DNA of 64,000 nt from the NCBI RefSeq assembly GCF_029395535.1, contig NZ_CP113920.1, positions 310,001 to 374,000 of the forward strand. The letters run 5' to 3'. Within the stretch, counting starts at the first letter, position 1. Every line of letters begins with the position of its first letter. The notes beneath the pieces were generated by a model. That model was not told the origin of the DNA, searched no databases, and was given only the letters and a program-made list of their open reading frames with translations. Origin of the DNA: Bifidobacterium sp. ESL0732. GTDB taxonomy: Bacteria; Actinomycetota; Actinomycetes; Actinomycetales; Bifidobacteriaceae. A program made the translations under genes and the position numbers. This document shows positions 53,209 through 63,100 of the stretch, in pieces.

Positions 53209-54149
53209 ACGAGACCAATATCATGAATCCGAACATGCCTTCCTCCTCCCAAGCCGGCGGCGCAGGCTACGCCGTCAACCGCAGCATGTCTCACGCCCGT
53301 CTGAGTTTCTTCGGCAGTGTGCGTTCAGAACTGTTGAAGTTGCGCAGCATTGCCTCGACGTGGTGGCTTTCGGCCTTCGCCGTCCTGTCGATGGTCGGTT
53401 TCTCTGCGCTGTTTGCTTTCAGCATCAGGCAGGAGAGCCATTATGACGAGAAGGGCAAGTGGATGGCGACGGCCATGCCTATTCCGCGCTCGGTCATGTT
53501 CCAGTGCGTTTCTCAGAGTATCGCCTTCGCCATCATCCTGATCAGCGTCGTTGCCATTCTTGCGGTGACCGGCGAATACGCCACTTCCTCGGTGCAGATG
53601 TCGCTGGTCGTCAATCCGCGGCGTGTGATGTTCATGAATGCCAAGGCCGTTGCGGTGGCCATCTACTCCTTTGTACTTTCGCTGGTAATTCTGCTCATCT
53701 CATGGGGTTTGGTCGAGGCCATGTTCGCGGGTGCAAAGCAGACGCCGCTGGCCTCCAAGGAACGTTGGCTGCCATTGATTGTGATTCTCGGCGGCGCGGT
53801 GATAACGGTACTGGTCGCCGAATTCGCGCTCGGCCTGGGCGCCATGATTCGTTCGACGGCCGGCGGTGTGGTCGTCTTCGTTCTCATCTATACGATGGCC
53901 ATTACGATTTTCGGCATCATCTCCAGCCTCTCAAAGCACATGCTCTGGGCCAACTGGTGCTCGCAGCTGATGCCCTCCACATTGGTCAACAAGTTCCTGT
54001 CGGGCCAGACCGGTGAGGTTGAGGCCGGCATGGTACCGAAGGGCTGGCCGGTTCCGGGCTGGTGGCAGAGTGGCCTGATCATGCTCGCGTGGGCCGTCGT
54101 TTTCTATGTCATCGGCACGCTTATTGTGCGTCGTCGCGACGTGAAGTGA
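53205..54149 (+). CDS. ABC-2 type transporter permease
   Basis: The 314-residue protein has about six membrane segments and the ABC-2 opening FFGSVRSELLKLRSIASTWWLSAFAVLSM, followed by VTGEYATSSVQMSLVVNPRRVMFMNAKA, as in DrrB-like and NatB-like permeases. It overlaps the ATPase gene (ATGA), so the two form one exporter. Substrate is unknown. A perfect 11-bp stem terminator follows at 54185-54223. Confidence 0.9.
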   Translation: MNETNIMNPNMPSSSQAGGAGYAVNRSMSHARLSFFGSVRSELLKLRSIASTWWLSAFAVLSMVGFSALFAFSIRQESHYDEKGKWMATAMPIPRSVMFQCVSQSIAFAIILISVVAILAVTGEYATSSVQMSLVVNPRRVMFMNAKAVAVAIYSFVLSLVILLISWGLVEAMFAGAKQTPLASKERWLPLIVILGGAVITVLVAEFALGLGAMIRSTAGGVVVFVLIYTMAITIFGIISSLSKHMLWANWCSQLMPSTLVNKFLSGQTGEVEAGMVPKGWPVPGWWQSGLIMLAWAVVFYVIGTLIVRRRDVK

Positions 54150-54184
54150 GCCCATCGCTTTACCAGAATCGTCGGGTTCATTGA

Positions 54185-54223
54185 AAAGTCCCGCATGCTG
54201 CCATTCGCAGCGTGCGGGACTTT
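54185..54223 (+). terminator. Terminator of the ABC exporter unit
   Basis: AAAGTCCCGCA (54185-54195) pairs perfectly with TGCGGGACTTT (54213-54223), with a smaller GCTGC/GCAGC stem in the loop. The arm ends in TTTC. Confidence 0.8.
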
Positions 54224-54273
54224 CGATATGCGGATATTCTCAGCCGTCTGCCGCGACCTTGTGCGAGTAACAA

Positions 54274-54356
54274 GACAATCCTGCGAGAAAACGGATACTT
54301 TTTATCTTGAAAATGTACGTTTTCTAATAGATTGCCTTGTTTCTAACAGGATTGTC
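54274..54356. repeat. Nested inverted repeats upstream of gatC
   Basis: GACAATCCTG (54274-54283) and CAGGATTGTC (54347-54356) are perfect inverted copies; between them GAAAACG and CGTTTTC form an inner pair. The structure lies about 110-190 bp upstream of gatC. The remainder of the gap 54224-54467 shows no gene. Confidence 0.55.
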
Positions 54357-54467
54357 CGGTTGATGACGGTTGTGACGAACATTGTGGACGTTGGCGGGTT
54401 TGGCAGGTGGCGTCGGTGCCCAGAACACGTCACCTGAACGTCACAGACGACTCATACAATTAAGGTT

Positions 54468-54767
54468 ATGCCTACTTTCACAAGAGATACAGTCGAGCAT
54501 CTGGGGCAATTGGCCCAAATTGCGCTCACCGACGAGGAAGCGACCCGCATGCAAGGCGAGTTGAACGTCATCGCCGATTCCATCAACAAGGTGCAGGAAG
54601 TCGCGTCCGACGACGTCGAACCCACTGCCAATCCGGTTCCGCTTGAGGCGTACCTTCGCCCCGACATCCCCGAAAAACCGCTGACCCGTGAAGAAGCGCT
54701 TTCCGGCGCTCCCGCCACGGAAGACGGTATGTTCGTCGCACCGCGAATCCTCGGAGGTGAAGCCTGA
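54468..54767 (+). CDS. gatC: Asp/Glu-tRNA amidotransferase subunit C
   Basis: The 99-residue linker subunit of GatCAB matches the family ([37 protein letters not shown] and a C-terminal P-L-R-x-D segment, [17 protein letters not shown]). Its TGA shares its last base with the gatA ATG. GatCAB turns Glu-tRNA-Gln and Asp-tRNA-Asn into the amidated forms in organisms without the direct synthetases. Confidence 0.93.
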   Translation: MPTFTRDTVEHLGQLAQIALTDEEATRMQGELNVIADSINKVQEVASDDVEPTANPVPLEAYLRPDIPEKPLTREEALSGAPATEDGMFVAPRILGGEA

Positions 54768-56305
54768 TGGCCGAAGCAAACGAACTAGTGAAGCTCACCG
54801 CCGCGCAGATGGCGGAGAAGATTCGCAACAAGGAAGTCTCCAGCCGTGAGTTGGTCGACGCCGAACTGAATGTCATCGACGCCGCCGAGCCTGACCTGCA
54901 TGCGTTCCTGCATGTCTCCGCCGATGAGGCGCGCGCTCAGGCCGACGCCTTCGACAAGAAGAATGCCGCTGGCGAGACCGAGGGCTTGCCGGAGCTCGCT
55001 GGTGTGCCGATCGCTATCAAGGACATGATCGTCACCAAGGGCATCGAGACCACTGCTGCATCCAAGATCCTCGAGGGCTGGATTCCGCCGTACGACGCCA
55101 CGGTCATCACCAAGCTCAAGGCCGCCGGCATGCCGTTGCTTGGCAAGACCAACCTTGATGAGTTCGCACAGGGTTCCTCCACGGAGCATTCCGCGTTCGG
55201 CCCGACCCACAATCCTTGGGACACCTCCCGCGTGCCCGGCGGTTCCGGCGGTGGCTCCGCTTCGGCGGTCGCCGCCTTCGAGGCTCCGCTCGCGCTCGGC
55301 ACCGACACTGGCGGCTCGATTCGTCAGCCCGGCAGCCTGACCGGCACGGTCGGCGTCAAACCCACCTATGGCGGCGTCTCCCGTTTCGGCGCGATCGCGA
55401 TGGCGAGCTCGCTCGACCAGATCGGCCCGGTCTCGCGCAATGTGCTCGATTCTGCGCTGTTGCAGGAGATCGTCGGCGGCCACGACGTACGTGATTCCAC
55501 GTCTATCCCTATGGATGTGCCCCCGATTTCAAAGGCTGCACGCGAAGGCTACAAGCGCGACCTCAAGGGCGTGCGCGTTGGCCTTGTCAAGCAGCTGAGT
55601 GGCGACGGCTATCAGCCCGGCGTCGAGGCCCGCTTCAACGAGGGTGTCAAGCTCTTGCAAGGTATGGGAGCCGAAGTGGTCGAGGTCGATTGCCCGCACT
55701 TCGATTACGCGCTTGCCGCCTACTACATCATCATGCCTTCCGAGGTCAGCTCCAATCTGGCCCGTTACGATGGCATGCGTTATGGCCTGCGTGTGATGCC
55801 GCCAGAAGGTGTGCCACAGACGGCCGCCAACATGATGGCCTACACCCGTGAGGCCGGTTTCGGCGACGAGGTCAAGCGCCGTATCATCCTCGGTATCTAT
55901 GCTCTTTCCGCCGGTTACTACGATGCGTGGTACGGCTCGGCGCAGAAGGTCCGTACTCTGATCATCGACGACTTCAACAAGGCGTTCGAGAAGGCCGACG
56001 TGCTGGTTGCGCCGACGAGCCCGACCACCGCGTTCAAGTTCGGTGAGAAGATGAACGACCCGCTGACGATGTACATGAGCGATGTCGCCACGATTCCGGC
56101 GAACATGGCCGGAACGCCTGCGATGAGCATCCCCGCCGGGCTTTCCGACGACGGCTTGCCCGTGGGCTTCCAATTTATGGCCCCGCAGAAGCACGACGAG
56201 CAGATGTACAAGCCTGCCGCCGCGCTCGAGGCGGCTCTCGAGGAGCAGTGGGGCGGCCCGGTCTGGCAGAGCCTCAAGACCCCGTGGCTCAAGAGCGCAA
56301 AGTAA
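54767..56305 (+). CDS. gatA: Asp/Glu-tRNA amidotransferase subunit A
   Basis: The 512-residue amidase releases ammonia from Gln or Asn. The catalytic triad is visible: Lys85 in [12 protein letters not shown], then the cis-Ser and nucleophile Ser in [35 protein letters not shown] (residues ~158-190). The C-terminal [15 protein letters not shown] and [19 protein letters not shown] are standard. It is encoded between gatC and gatB, with a 24-bp gap to gatB carrying AAGGAG. Confidence 0.96.
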   Translation: MAEANELVKLTAAQMAEKIRNKEVSSRELVDAELNVIDAAEPDLHAFLHVSADEARAQADAFDKKNAAGETEGLPELAGVPIAIKDMIVTKGIETTAASKILEGWIPPYDATVITKLKAAGMPLLGKTNLDEFAQGSSTEHSAFGPTHNPWDTSRVPGGSGGGSASAVAAFEAPLALGTDTGGSIRQPGSLTGTVGVKPTYGGVSRFGAIAMASSLDQIGPVSRNVLDSALLQEIVGGHDVRDSTSIPMDVPPISKAAREGYKRDLKGVRVGLVKQLSGDGYQPGVEARFNEGVKLLQGMGAEVVEVDCPHFDYALAAYYIIMPSEVSSNLARYDGMRYGLRVMPPEGVPQTAANMMAYTREAGFGDEVKRRIILGIYALSAGYYDAWYGSAQKVRTLIIDDFNKAFEKADVLVAPTSPTTAFKFGEKMNDPLTMYMSDVATIPANMAGTPAMSIPAGLSDDGLPVGFQFMAPQKHDEQMYKPAAALEAALEEQWGGPVWQSLKTPWLKSAK

Positions 56306-56329
56306 TCGGACGGCAAGGAGAAACAAATC

Positions 56330-57829
56330 ATGGCTGAAAAATTGATGAAGTATTCCGATGCCGTCAAGGAATTTGACCCGGTATTCGGTCTGGAAACCCA
56401 CGTCGAGCTGTGCACGCAGACCAAGCTGTTCTGCCCGGCGCACGAGGAGTTCGGCGCGGAGCCGAACACGGAACTCACCCCGGTGAGTCTCGGCCTGCCC
56501 GGAAGCCTGCCGGTGGTCAACAAGACTGCCGTAGACTTCGCGATCAAGCTGGGTCTGGCGTTGCACTGCCAGATCAACGAGTGGAGCCAGTTTGCCCGCA
56601 AGAACTACTTCTACCCCGACATGCCGCGTGACTATCAGATCTCGCAGTTCGACAAGCCGACCAACGGCAACGGCTACCTCGACGTCGAGCTGGACGACGG
56701 CAGCACGTTCCGCGTGCCGATCGAGCGTGCACACATCGAGGACGACGCCGGCAAGAACACCCACGTGGGCGGCGCCGACGGCCGTATCGAGGGCGCGGAC
56801 CACTCGCTGGTCGACTACAACCGCGCCGGCGTCCCGCTGATCGAGATCGTCACCAAGCCCGTCGAGGGCGGCGGCGACCGCGTTCCGGAGATCGCGGACG
56901 CCTACATGCGCGCCATCCGCGACATCGTGCGTGCCTTGGGCATTTCCCACGGCCGCATGGAGCAGGGCAATATGCGTGCCGACGTCAATATCTCGTTGCG
57001 CAAGAAGGGCACCACCAAGCTCGGCACCCGTTCGGAGACCAAGAACGTCAACACGTTCCGTGGCATCAAGAAGACCTTGCAGTACGAGATTCGCCGTCAG
57101 GCGGCCATCCTCGACGAGGGCGGCGAGATCCTTCAGGAGACCCGCCACTGGGACGAGGCCACGCAGACCACCGCTGGCGGCCGTGTGAAGTCCGATGCGA
57201 ACGATTACCGTTACTTCCCTGACCCGGACCTCGTGATGCTGCATATCACGCAGGATCACATCGACGAGATCGCCAAGACCATGCCGGAGATGCCGCGCGA
57301 GCGTCGTGCCCGCCTGCAAAAGGAATGGAAGCTCAGCGATCTGGAGATGCGCGACCTCATCAACGCCGACGCGCTTGATTTGGTCGAGGAGACCGTCAAG
57401 GACGGCGCTACGGCCGCCGGCGCCCGCAAGTGGTGGCTTGGCGAGATTTCGCGCGTCGCCAACGAACGCAGTGTTTCGCTTGAAGAGCTGCCGATCACTC
57501 CGGCCGATGTGGCTGAGGTCGAGAAGCTCGTTGCTGCGGGCAAACTCAACGACAAGCTCGCCAAGCAGACCGTCACTGGCGTCTTGGCTGGCGAGGGTAC
57601 GCCTGACGAAGTCGTGAAGAAGCACAACTATCAGGTCGTCTCCGACGACGGCGCGCTCGACAAGGCGATTGACGAAGCCCTTGCCGCCAACCCGGACGTG
57701 GCCGAAAAGCTCAAGAGCGGCAACATGAAGCCGATGGGCGCCATCATCGGTGCCGTCATGCGCGCCACTCACGGTCAGGCCGATGCCAAGGCCGTCAGCG
57801 CTCTGGTCATCAAGAAAATGAAAGGCTGA
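56330..57829 (+). CDS. gatB: Asp/Glu-tRNA amidotransferase subunit B
   Basis: The 499-residue subunit activates the mischarged aminoacyl-tRNA. It shows [31 protein letters not shown] segment (here [12 protein letters not shown]), DLPKNYQISQ-like [33 protein letters not shown]-type [21 protein letters not shown], and the C-terminal YqeY-like tail ending [22 protein letters not shown] lies before ATG 56330. Its last Gly codon and stop form the left edge of a conserved repeat that continues into the 3' UTR. Confidence 0.96.
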   Translation: MAEKLMKYSDAVKEFDPVFGLETHVELCTQTKLFCPAHEEFGAEPNTELTPVSLGLPGSLPVVNKTAVDFAIKLGLALHCQINEWSQFARKNYFYPDMPRDYQISQFDKPTNGNGYLDVELDDGSTFRVPIERAHIEDDAGKNTHVGGADGRIEGADHSLVDYNRAGVPLIEIVTKPVEGGGDRVPEIADAYMRAIRDIVRALGISHGRMEQGNMRADVNISLRKKGTTKLGTRSETKNVNTFRGIKKTLQYEIRRQAAILDEGGEILQETRHWDEATQTTAGGRVKSDANDYRYFPDPDLVMLHITQDHIDEIAKTMPEMPRERRARLQKEWKLSDLEMRDLINADALDLVEETVKDGATAAGARKWWLGEISRVANERSVSLEELPITPADVAEVEKLVAAGKLNDKLAKQTVTGVLAGEGTPDEVVKKHNYQVVSDDGALDKAIDEALAANPDVAEKLKSGNMKPMGAIIGAVMRATHGQADAKAVSALVIKKMKG

Positions 57830-57914
57830 GCCGTTAAGCGGGGAACCCAGTGGGTTCCCCGTAGGCTTAGTGAGCGCGATGTACGAGCGCGAAGGCGGAA
57901 TCGCGAGATTCCGC
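57824..57914 (+). repeat. Structured 91-nt repeat, copy A (3' UTR of gatB)
   Basis: The element matches copy B (63468-63558) over 91 nt. Both begin GGCTGARCCGTTAAGCG and share GTAGG...AGTGAGCGCGATGTA...CGAGCGCGAAGGC. Hairpin 1 is CGGGGAACCC/GGGTTCCCCG (57839-57848 with 57852-57861); hairpin 2 is GCGGAATC/GATTCCGC with a GCGA tetraloop (57895-57914). The stems differ from copy B by paired changes that keep pairing. GAGCGCGA is directly repeated between the hairpins. The left edge overlaps the gatB stop. Weaker similarity may extend to ~57956. Confidence 0.8.
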
Positions 57915-58008
57915 GTGTGAGCTTTAGCCCAAGCCCAGTGGACTTCCGGTAGCCGAGGTAAACGTTCTGGTTTGAGTGTTTACCAACACTCTGCGTAAAC
58001 GAAATATG

Positions 58009-58054
58009 ATCTGTGTTCGGGCGATGAACATTCATTGTTCGAACACAGATTTTT
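58009..58054 (+). terminator. Terminator of the gatCAB transcript
   Basis: ATCTGTGTTCG (58009-58019) pairs perfectly over 11 bp with CGAACACAGAT (58040-58050), followed by TTTT. It lies 95 bp beyond structured repeat copy A, so copy A would be transcribed with gatB. Confidence 0.85.
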
Positions 58055-58368
58055 CGTATATGGTCGACGTATCACAAAATGAATCATATGTTTGAGGATT
58101 TGGGGCACCAGATGTCAAGACCGGAGCTGGACCGCAGCGTTCGGCGTGACGGCGTGCTGTTTCGGCTTTTTGTAAATATCGAGTGGTGAACGTTTTGGCT
58201 CAAGGTTGAGTTTCGATTTTTACTTGCAATGGTTACGGATTTGTGCTGATTGCGATGCGATGTTGCATACGTTGTCCAATCATTTCGATTGTTGGTAATC
58301 AAACATGTAGATATATATCAGTTTGAAAATGTCGGCATTAAAATATCTGATGTCTAAATAATTGTCTA

Positions 58369-58392
58369 TTACTTGTAATATATTACAAGTAA
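58369..58392. promoter_or_regulatory. 24-bp perfect palindrome upstream of the surface-protein gene
   Basis: TTACTTGTAATA is followed directly by its reverse complement TATTACAAGTAA, giving a loop-free 24-bp palindrome 39 bp upstream of ATG 58432. The position suits an operator for a dimeric repressor or a 5' UTR element. The rest of 58055-58431 is AT-rich with no gene. Confidence 0.7.
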
Positions 58393-58431
58393 CAATGTAG
58401 TGTTTGGTGGTTGTTGGATGTGAGGTGAAGA

Positions 58432-61400
58432 ATGAGATTAAAAGGTACGAAATTATTGGGTGCCGTGGTGGCATCAGCAATGTTGGTTGGTCTCGTTGGT
58501 GTGTCTGCTTCTGCGCAGGGAGAAGTAAGCGAGGGTGCTGCTTCCAGCCAATCGCAGAAGATGGCCATCGGGCCGCAGGCCTATGCGACGTATACGGTTC
58601 GTTATGATTTGGCAAATGGTCAGGTGCCGGTGGGGCACAGTGCCGATTATGCGGATCATTATGTCGATCCGGGCAATGGCTCCGATGGTTCGGGCAACAT
58701 GATTGCTCCCGCCGCGCCTACTCGTACAGGATACGATTTCGCCGGGTGGAGCGTTTATCCTTATGGTGGTTCGCAGCCGACTGGCCATGCGAATGCCGGG
58801 GATACGGTTGCGATTGCGCAAGACAGCGTGTTGAAGGCCAATTGGACGGTGCATCATGATCCGGAGCCGAGCAATCCCGGCTCTGGTAGTGGCGGTAGTG
58901 GTAACGGCAACGGCGGCCAAGGTAGTGGTAACGGTAACGGCGGAAACCATGGGTCTTATTGTGAATCTCATCCGAATTCGAAGGAATGTGTGAATCAGAA
59001 TACTCCTATCGATGACGGGGGTGGTAGTGAGGGTTCGGGTAACTACGTATCTATCAATCCGATAGGATCCTGGGATGAAACGATACCGGAGAGTGAACGC
59101 TGTTACATTAATTTCTATATATCTCGGGAAGACCAGACTATCTACTCTGGTATTGAGATGGTTCGTTGTGGTGCCAAAGCGACTCCTCCGAATAATTCGG
59201 AGTTGCATCTTGGGCCGGATGATGAATTTGACGGTTGGTATCAAGATGACACGAAGTTTGATTTCGACAAGCCGATTACAGAGCGTAATACTACAATAGA
59301 AGGGCATGTGAAGCATTGGCAGACGTATAAGCTTGTCTATGACTTCAGCGGTGCAGGTTCTGACCTGATGACCAATAAGGATGCCTTCATAAACCAATCC
59401 CAAAGGGTTACAAGTAAGACGGCAACATTCAAGGTTCCTACGACTGTACCTGATCGGTCGGATGCCAACGCAAATCCGAACTATACGTGGAAGTTCAGCC
59501 GATGGCGTGTGATAGGTGCGACCGATAATCTTGCCGATCCGGGTGATACTGTGACTGTGGCGTCCAAGAACTTCGATACGATTACGCTGATACCAAATTG
59601 GACGAAGTCCTACAATTATCAACTCTCTTATGATTTCAACCTTGGCAACAGCGGCGATACGGTGACGAATGTCAACGCGTTCGAGCCGCAAAAATCTCGA
59701 GATGCGGCGACATGGCATTGGTTTACGTTACGCAATGCCGATCCGCAGCGTAAGACGGCTGATCCTGACTCGAATTACTCTTGGAAATTCCTTGGGTGGA
59801 GTACGGAGAAATCGGCTTCAGACGATGCTTCAAGTTATTTGCACAAGGGTGGCTCGCTCAAGCTTACCTATCGTAAGCCACAGGTGACGCTGTATGCTCA
59901 ATGGCAGAGGTACTACACCTATCGCCTTTCGTTCGATTCGAATGTGCCGACGAGCGCGGGTGATGCGCAGACCTCTCCTGTAGAGGTTCCCAAGGTACAG
60001 TCCAACGGCATCATCAACAGTCGTGTGATGCGTCTTGATGGTTCGGAGAAGTTGAGTCTTGACGGTTACAAGTTCCTTGGCTGGAGCAAGACCGCAGGTT
60101 CACGCACGATTGACTTTGAGCCTGGCGCTACCGGTGATATTTACTTGGATCCCGACAATGTGCATGAAGTATTGCATGCGGTATGGGTTCGTGAGCGTAC
60201 GCATACGTTGAAGCTGGACTATAACGCCGGTGGTGATGCGTCGTTGCAGGCTTCCTGCAGTAAGGACGCGGACGGCGATCCCGTTGCTGGCGGTGAGGGC
60301 TGCAGCTTGCCAAAGACGGATACTTCGGTGACTGATACCAAGGATTCTGCGGATATCAAGGTGCCGCAATCGGGTTTGATGCGTGACGGCGCTACGTTCG
60401 TTGGTTGGACCATGAATGCTGACGGTACTGGTGCCACCTATGAACCTGGCGACACTGTACCGGTTGGCGCTGATGGTGCTGAAATCGATGAGGCGAATGC
60501 GCCTGATTCGTCGGTGACGTTGTATGCGCAGTGGGTTCCGAAGACGGCGTATTCCGTTTCCTTTGCACCGGGTGTAGGCCATGTGACCCACGGTTTTGAT
60601 ACGTTGACGGCCATTTCGGCGCACAACAGCAAAAAATTCGTTATTCCTGTTGCGAACCATTACGGTGATGACGAGAACAGCACGCATCGTTTCATTGAAT
60701 GGAAAGACGAAGCCACTGGTAAGACCTACAAGCCTGGTGATGCTGTCACAGTTTCCAGCGCCGACCGCAACGTCGTACTTACCGCACAATGGGACAACCT
60801 TTATAGTTATCAGCTGTCGTTCGATATGAACGCCGGTAACAGTACGGTTTCACCGGTCAAGGTGGCTTCCATGTCCAAGACGACGACGGATGAGAGCCAT
60901 CGCTTTGAGATGCCAAATGTGCTCCCGACCCGTTCCGGTGATTCCAAGGTCACTTGGAGGTTCATTGGTTGGAACAGTGCCCGCGACGGTTCCGGTGATT
61001 CCCCGGTTGCCGGTCTCGGCGGCGAGTCTTCGTTGACGTTGCAAAGTGCCGATCCTGTCGCAGTGCTGTATGCGCAGTGGGCGAAGGTCACGGTTCCTTC
61101 GTCGCAGATTCCTTCCACATCCTCAACGGTTGTCAAGCCGGCTTCTCCTTTGTCGCCGCTGGCTCCGGTTGTTACTCCGGTCAGCCCGTCGGTGGTCGTG
61201 CCGCAGTCTGCGGGGAGTACGGTTACACAGCCTTCTGCGTCCGCGCGTGATCGCTCGATTAGCAAGTCTGATTCGGCTAGCCCTGCCAAGCCGCGTGTTT
61301 ACTGCTTGGCTGACGGTCAGAGTGAGGTTTCTGGGTCGGCGTATACGTTGACGCCTGCCGGCTACATGGTGCAGGCGGCCGGCAATATCGGCAGATGTTC

Positions 61401-61557
61401 GCCTGAGACCATGGCTTCTTCTTACGCTGGCACCCGTGCTCATTCGCTTTGGTGGCTGCTCTTGATGGTGTTCATGATGATGATTTTCGTGGTCCTCATT
61501 GTTCACCGCAACCGTTTCATCTACGCACAGCATCGTTCTGAGGAAGAACGGCGGTGA
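58432..61557 (+). CDS. Large surface protein with InlB/Flg_new-type repeats and C-terminal membrane anchor
   Basis: The 1041-residue protein has a signal peptide (LLGAVVASAMLVGLVGVSASAQG), a Gly/Ser/Asn-rich spacer (~142-200) and about eight repeats of 70-90 residues. The repeats have the pattern aromatic-x-hydrophobic-x-(F/Y)D, then GYxFxGW or WKFxGW, GDTV and VTLYAQW (for example YSYQLSFDMNAGNS...WRFIGWNSARDGSGD...VAVLYAQW), as in Listeria-Bacteroides repeat (InlB B-repeat) proteins. A Ser/Pro/Val-rich stalk (~875-950) leads to a terminal membrane helix LWWLLLMVFMMMIFVVLIVHRN and a basic tail. No LPxTG sortase motif is seen, so anchoring is by the helix. The likely role is adhesion or contact with the host or other cells. 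GAGGTGAAGA precedes the ATG. Codon use is less GC-rich than its neighbours. Confidence 0.82.
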   Translation: MRLKGTKLLGAVVASAMLVGLVGVSASAQGEVSEGAASSQSQKMAIGPQAYATYTVRYDLANGQVPVGHSADYADHYVDPGNGSDGSGNMIAPAAPTRTGYDFAGWSVYPYGGSQPTGHANAGDTVAIAQDSVLKANWTVHHDPEPSNPGSGSGGSGNGNGGQGSGNGNGGNHGSYCESHPNSKECVNQNTPIDDGGGSEGSGNYVSINPIGSWDETIPESERCYINFYISREDQTIYSGIEMVRCGAKATPPNNSELHLGPDDEFDGWYQDDTKFDFDKPITERNTTIEGHVKHWQTYKLVYDFSGAGSDLMTNKDAFINQSQRVTSKTATFKVPTTVPDRSDANANPNYTWKFSRWRVIGATDNLADPGDTVTVASKNFDTITLIPNWTKSYNYQLSYDFNLGNSGDTVTNVNAFEPQKSRDAATWHWFTLRNADPQRKTADPDSNYSWKFLGWSTEKSASDDASSYLHKGGSLKLTYRKPQVTLYAQWQRYYTYRLSFDSNVPTSAGDAQTSPVEVPKVQSNGIINSRVMRLDGSEKLSLDGYKFLGWSKTAGSRTIDFEPGATGDIYLDPDNVHEVLHAVWVRERTHTLKLDYNAGGDASLQASCSKDADGDPVAGGEGCSLPKTDTSVTDTKDSADIKVPQSGLMRDGATFVGWTMNADGTGATYEPGDTVPVGADGAEIDEANAPDSSVTLYAQWVPKTAYSVSFAPGVGHVTHGFDTLTAISAHNSKKFVIPVANHYGDDENSTHRFIEWKDEATGKTYKPGDAVTVSSADRNVVLTAQWDNLYSYQLSFDMNAGNSTVSPVKVASMSKTTTDESHRFEMPNVLPTRSGDSKVTWRFIGWNSARDGSGDSPVAGLGGESSLTLQSADPVAVLYAQWAKVTVPSSQIPSTSSTVVKPASPLSPLAPVVTPVSPSVVVPQSAGSTVTQPSASARDRSISKSDSASPAKPRVYCLADGQSEVSGSAYTLTPAGYMVQAAGNIGRCSPETMASSYAGTRAHSLWWLLLMVFMMMIFVVLIVHRNRFIYAQHRSEEERR

Positions 61558-61606
61558 CCGGCAACAGCCATTCTCTTGATGAGTGAGCGGCCCGGTTGCT
61601 TCTAAG

Positions 61607-61654
61607 TGGAGGCGGAATGTATGCATTACGGCATGCATTCCGCCTCCATTGTTT
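61607..61654 (+). terminator. Terminator after the surface-protein gene
   Basis: TGGAGGCGGAATG (61607-61619) pairs perfectly with CATTCCGCCTCCA (61636-61648), with ATGC/GCAT extending the stem, followed by TTGTTTTA. The gap 61655-61861 shows no gene. Confidence 0.88.
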
Positions 61655-61861
61655 TACCCTGAGGCGTTCATAATCCTGTGATTAGTCTGGTCAGGGTTTT
61701 CTTTTGCGATGATTGTTGTGTGCTTCGGCAGAAAATCATCAGATGTATGCGGCTGATGGCGTAAGTATTGAAATGCAAGGTTTTCTGATCTTATGCTCGT
61801 CAGATGAATACAGTATCCTGATAATAAGGTATGTCTCATGTTCGTTGGAGGGTGAGTGACT

Positions 61862-63100
61862 ATGTCTGAAAACTCCGAAATTCCTGTAGTGGATGCAACG
61901 CCGCGTAAGCTGCCGGAACGTATTGTCATACCGGAGATTCGTGGCGAGATGGTGCATTTGCGCCCCGCTACCCTTGACGATCTGCCGAAGCTAGATAAGT
62001 TGGAAGTTTATTTCAACGCTTCCGGCGACACCGGCAAGGATAAGCAGTCCGAGCGCGCCGTCGTTCAGGCCTGGGTCAAGCGTTCGGTGGCTTGGGTCAA
62101 CGGCGTTGCCGCATCCGAATCCGGAGTAGGTGATCCCGAAGCCCGGCGCACGATGGCCTGGACCATTCTGACCGATTCGGATCATGACGCAGACGGCAAA
62201 ATCGATGCCGAGGAGACCGACAACGTCATCGGTATGATCTTCCTGATCGACATTGACGGCTGGGCACGTTCGGCTCGTATTCAGGTGATGTTGGGTAAGG
62301 ATTACCGAGGTCGTGGTTATTCGCGCGATGCGATGCCGCGCGTGATGACCTACGGGTTCGCCTCCACTCCGGTGGGTCTGGGTATGCATCGTATCTGGGT
62401 GGCGGTGCCGGAGAAAAGCACTCGTACCCTCTCGGTCTATCAATCGTTGGGCTTCATCAAGTCCGGCACGTCCCGCGATTCGCTGTGGGACGCCTCGATT
62501 GGCAAATATCAGGACCTCATCGTTCTCGACACCCTTGTAGACGAGTATGACCCGATTCATTCGTTGGATGCTTTCGGCATGCATGTCATCGAAGGCAACC
62601 CTGGCGTCAAAGAGGCCATGGCTGCCCGTGAGCATTCCATCGAAATCCAGCAGCACAAGAATCGGAAAAACAAAGACAACGTCTCAGGTCCCGATGCCAG
62701 CTGTGGGGAGACCAAAGAAAGCGCTGCCTCGCGTGGAAGTGGCGGACAAGGCAATGGCCGCTCGTCCAACCATGAACACGATGATACCAAGGTCGCAAGC
62801 GGACAACCTGCCGATAGTGTTGCTTCGCCAGTCGCCAATGGCAAGTCTAAGGCTGCGGATGCCGCCGCAGTTCACGGTGACGGCTCTTCGGCGGCGGCGG
62901 AACAGCAAAGCTCGGAGCATCTTGGGCAGAAGCACAAGAGTGATGATTCCGATGAAACTTCATGGCCATTTTCCGCTACACAAAGCAAGAAATCGAAAAA
63001 GGCTTGGTGGCGCAATCTCGGCCATAACGGGCAGAAAAAAGGCGACGTCGACAAGGCGAACGCTTCGAAAAACGACAAATCAGGGGGTAGCGTTCAGTGA
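61862..63100 (+). CDS. GNAT-family acetyltransferase with long disordered tail
   Basis: The 412-residue protein has a RimJ-like GNAT domain (residues ~20-225): VHLRPATLDDLPKLDKLEVYF, VIGMIFLIDIDGWARSARIQVMLGKDYRGRGYSRDAMPRVMTYGF (acetyl-CoA loop RGRGYS, Q/R-x-x-G-x-A-type) and GMHRIWVAVPEKSTRTLSVYQSLGFIKSG. The last ~180 residues are Ser/Lys/Asp/Ala-rich low complexity without a fold I can see, ending in a basic patch (KKSKKAWWRNLGHNGQKK). ATG 61862 follows GGAGGG. Its stop overlaps the GTG of the DUF2469 gene, so the two are coupled. The substrate is unknown; a protein N-terminus is one option. Confidence 0.82.
   Translation: MSENSEIPVVDATPRKLPERIVIPEIRGEMVHLRPATLDDLPKLDKLEVYFNASGDTGKDKQSERAVVQAWVKRSVAWVNGVAASESGVGDPEARRTMAWTILTDSDHDADGKIDAEETDNVIGMIFLIDIDGWARSARIQVMLGKDYRGRGYSRDAMPRVMTYGFASTPVGLGMHRIWVAVPEKSTRTLSVYQSLGFIKSGTSRDSLWDASIGKYQDLIVLDTLVDEYDPIHSLDAFGMHVIEGNPGVKEAMAAREHSIEIQQHKNRKNKDNVSGPDASCGETKESAASRGSGGQGNGRSSNHEHDDTKVASGQPADSVASPVANGKSKAADAAAVHGDGSSAAAEQQSSEHLGQKHKSDDSDETSWPFSATQSKKSKKAWWRNLGHNGQKKGDVDKANASKNDKSGGSVQ

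Noticed and set aside
55529..57772. A 747-codon open frame on the minus strand opposite gatA and gatB
   Set aside because: It is antisense to two unambiguous genes, has no recognisable domain and arises from GC-rich codon bias.
57824..57914. tmRNA, RNase P RNA or 6S RNA as identity of the structured repeat
   Set aside because: None of the conserved core motifs of those RNAs is present, and there are two copies.
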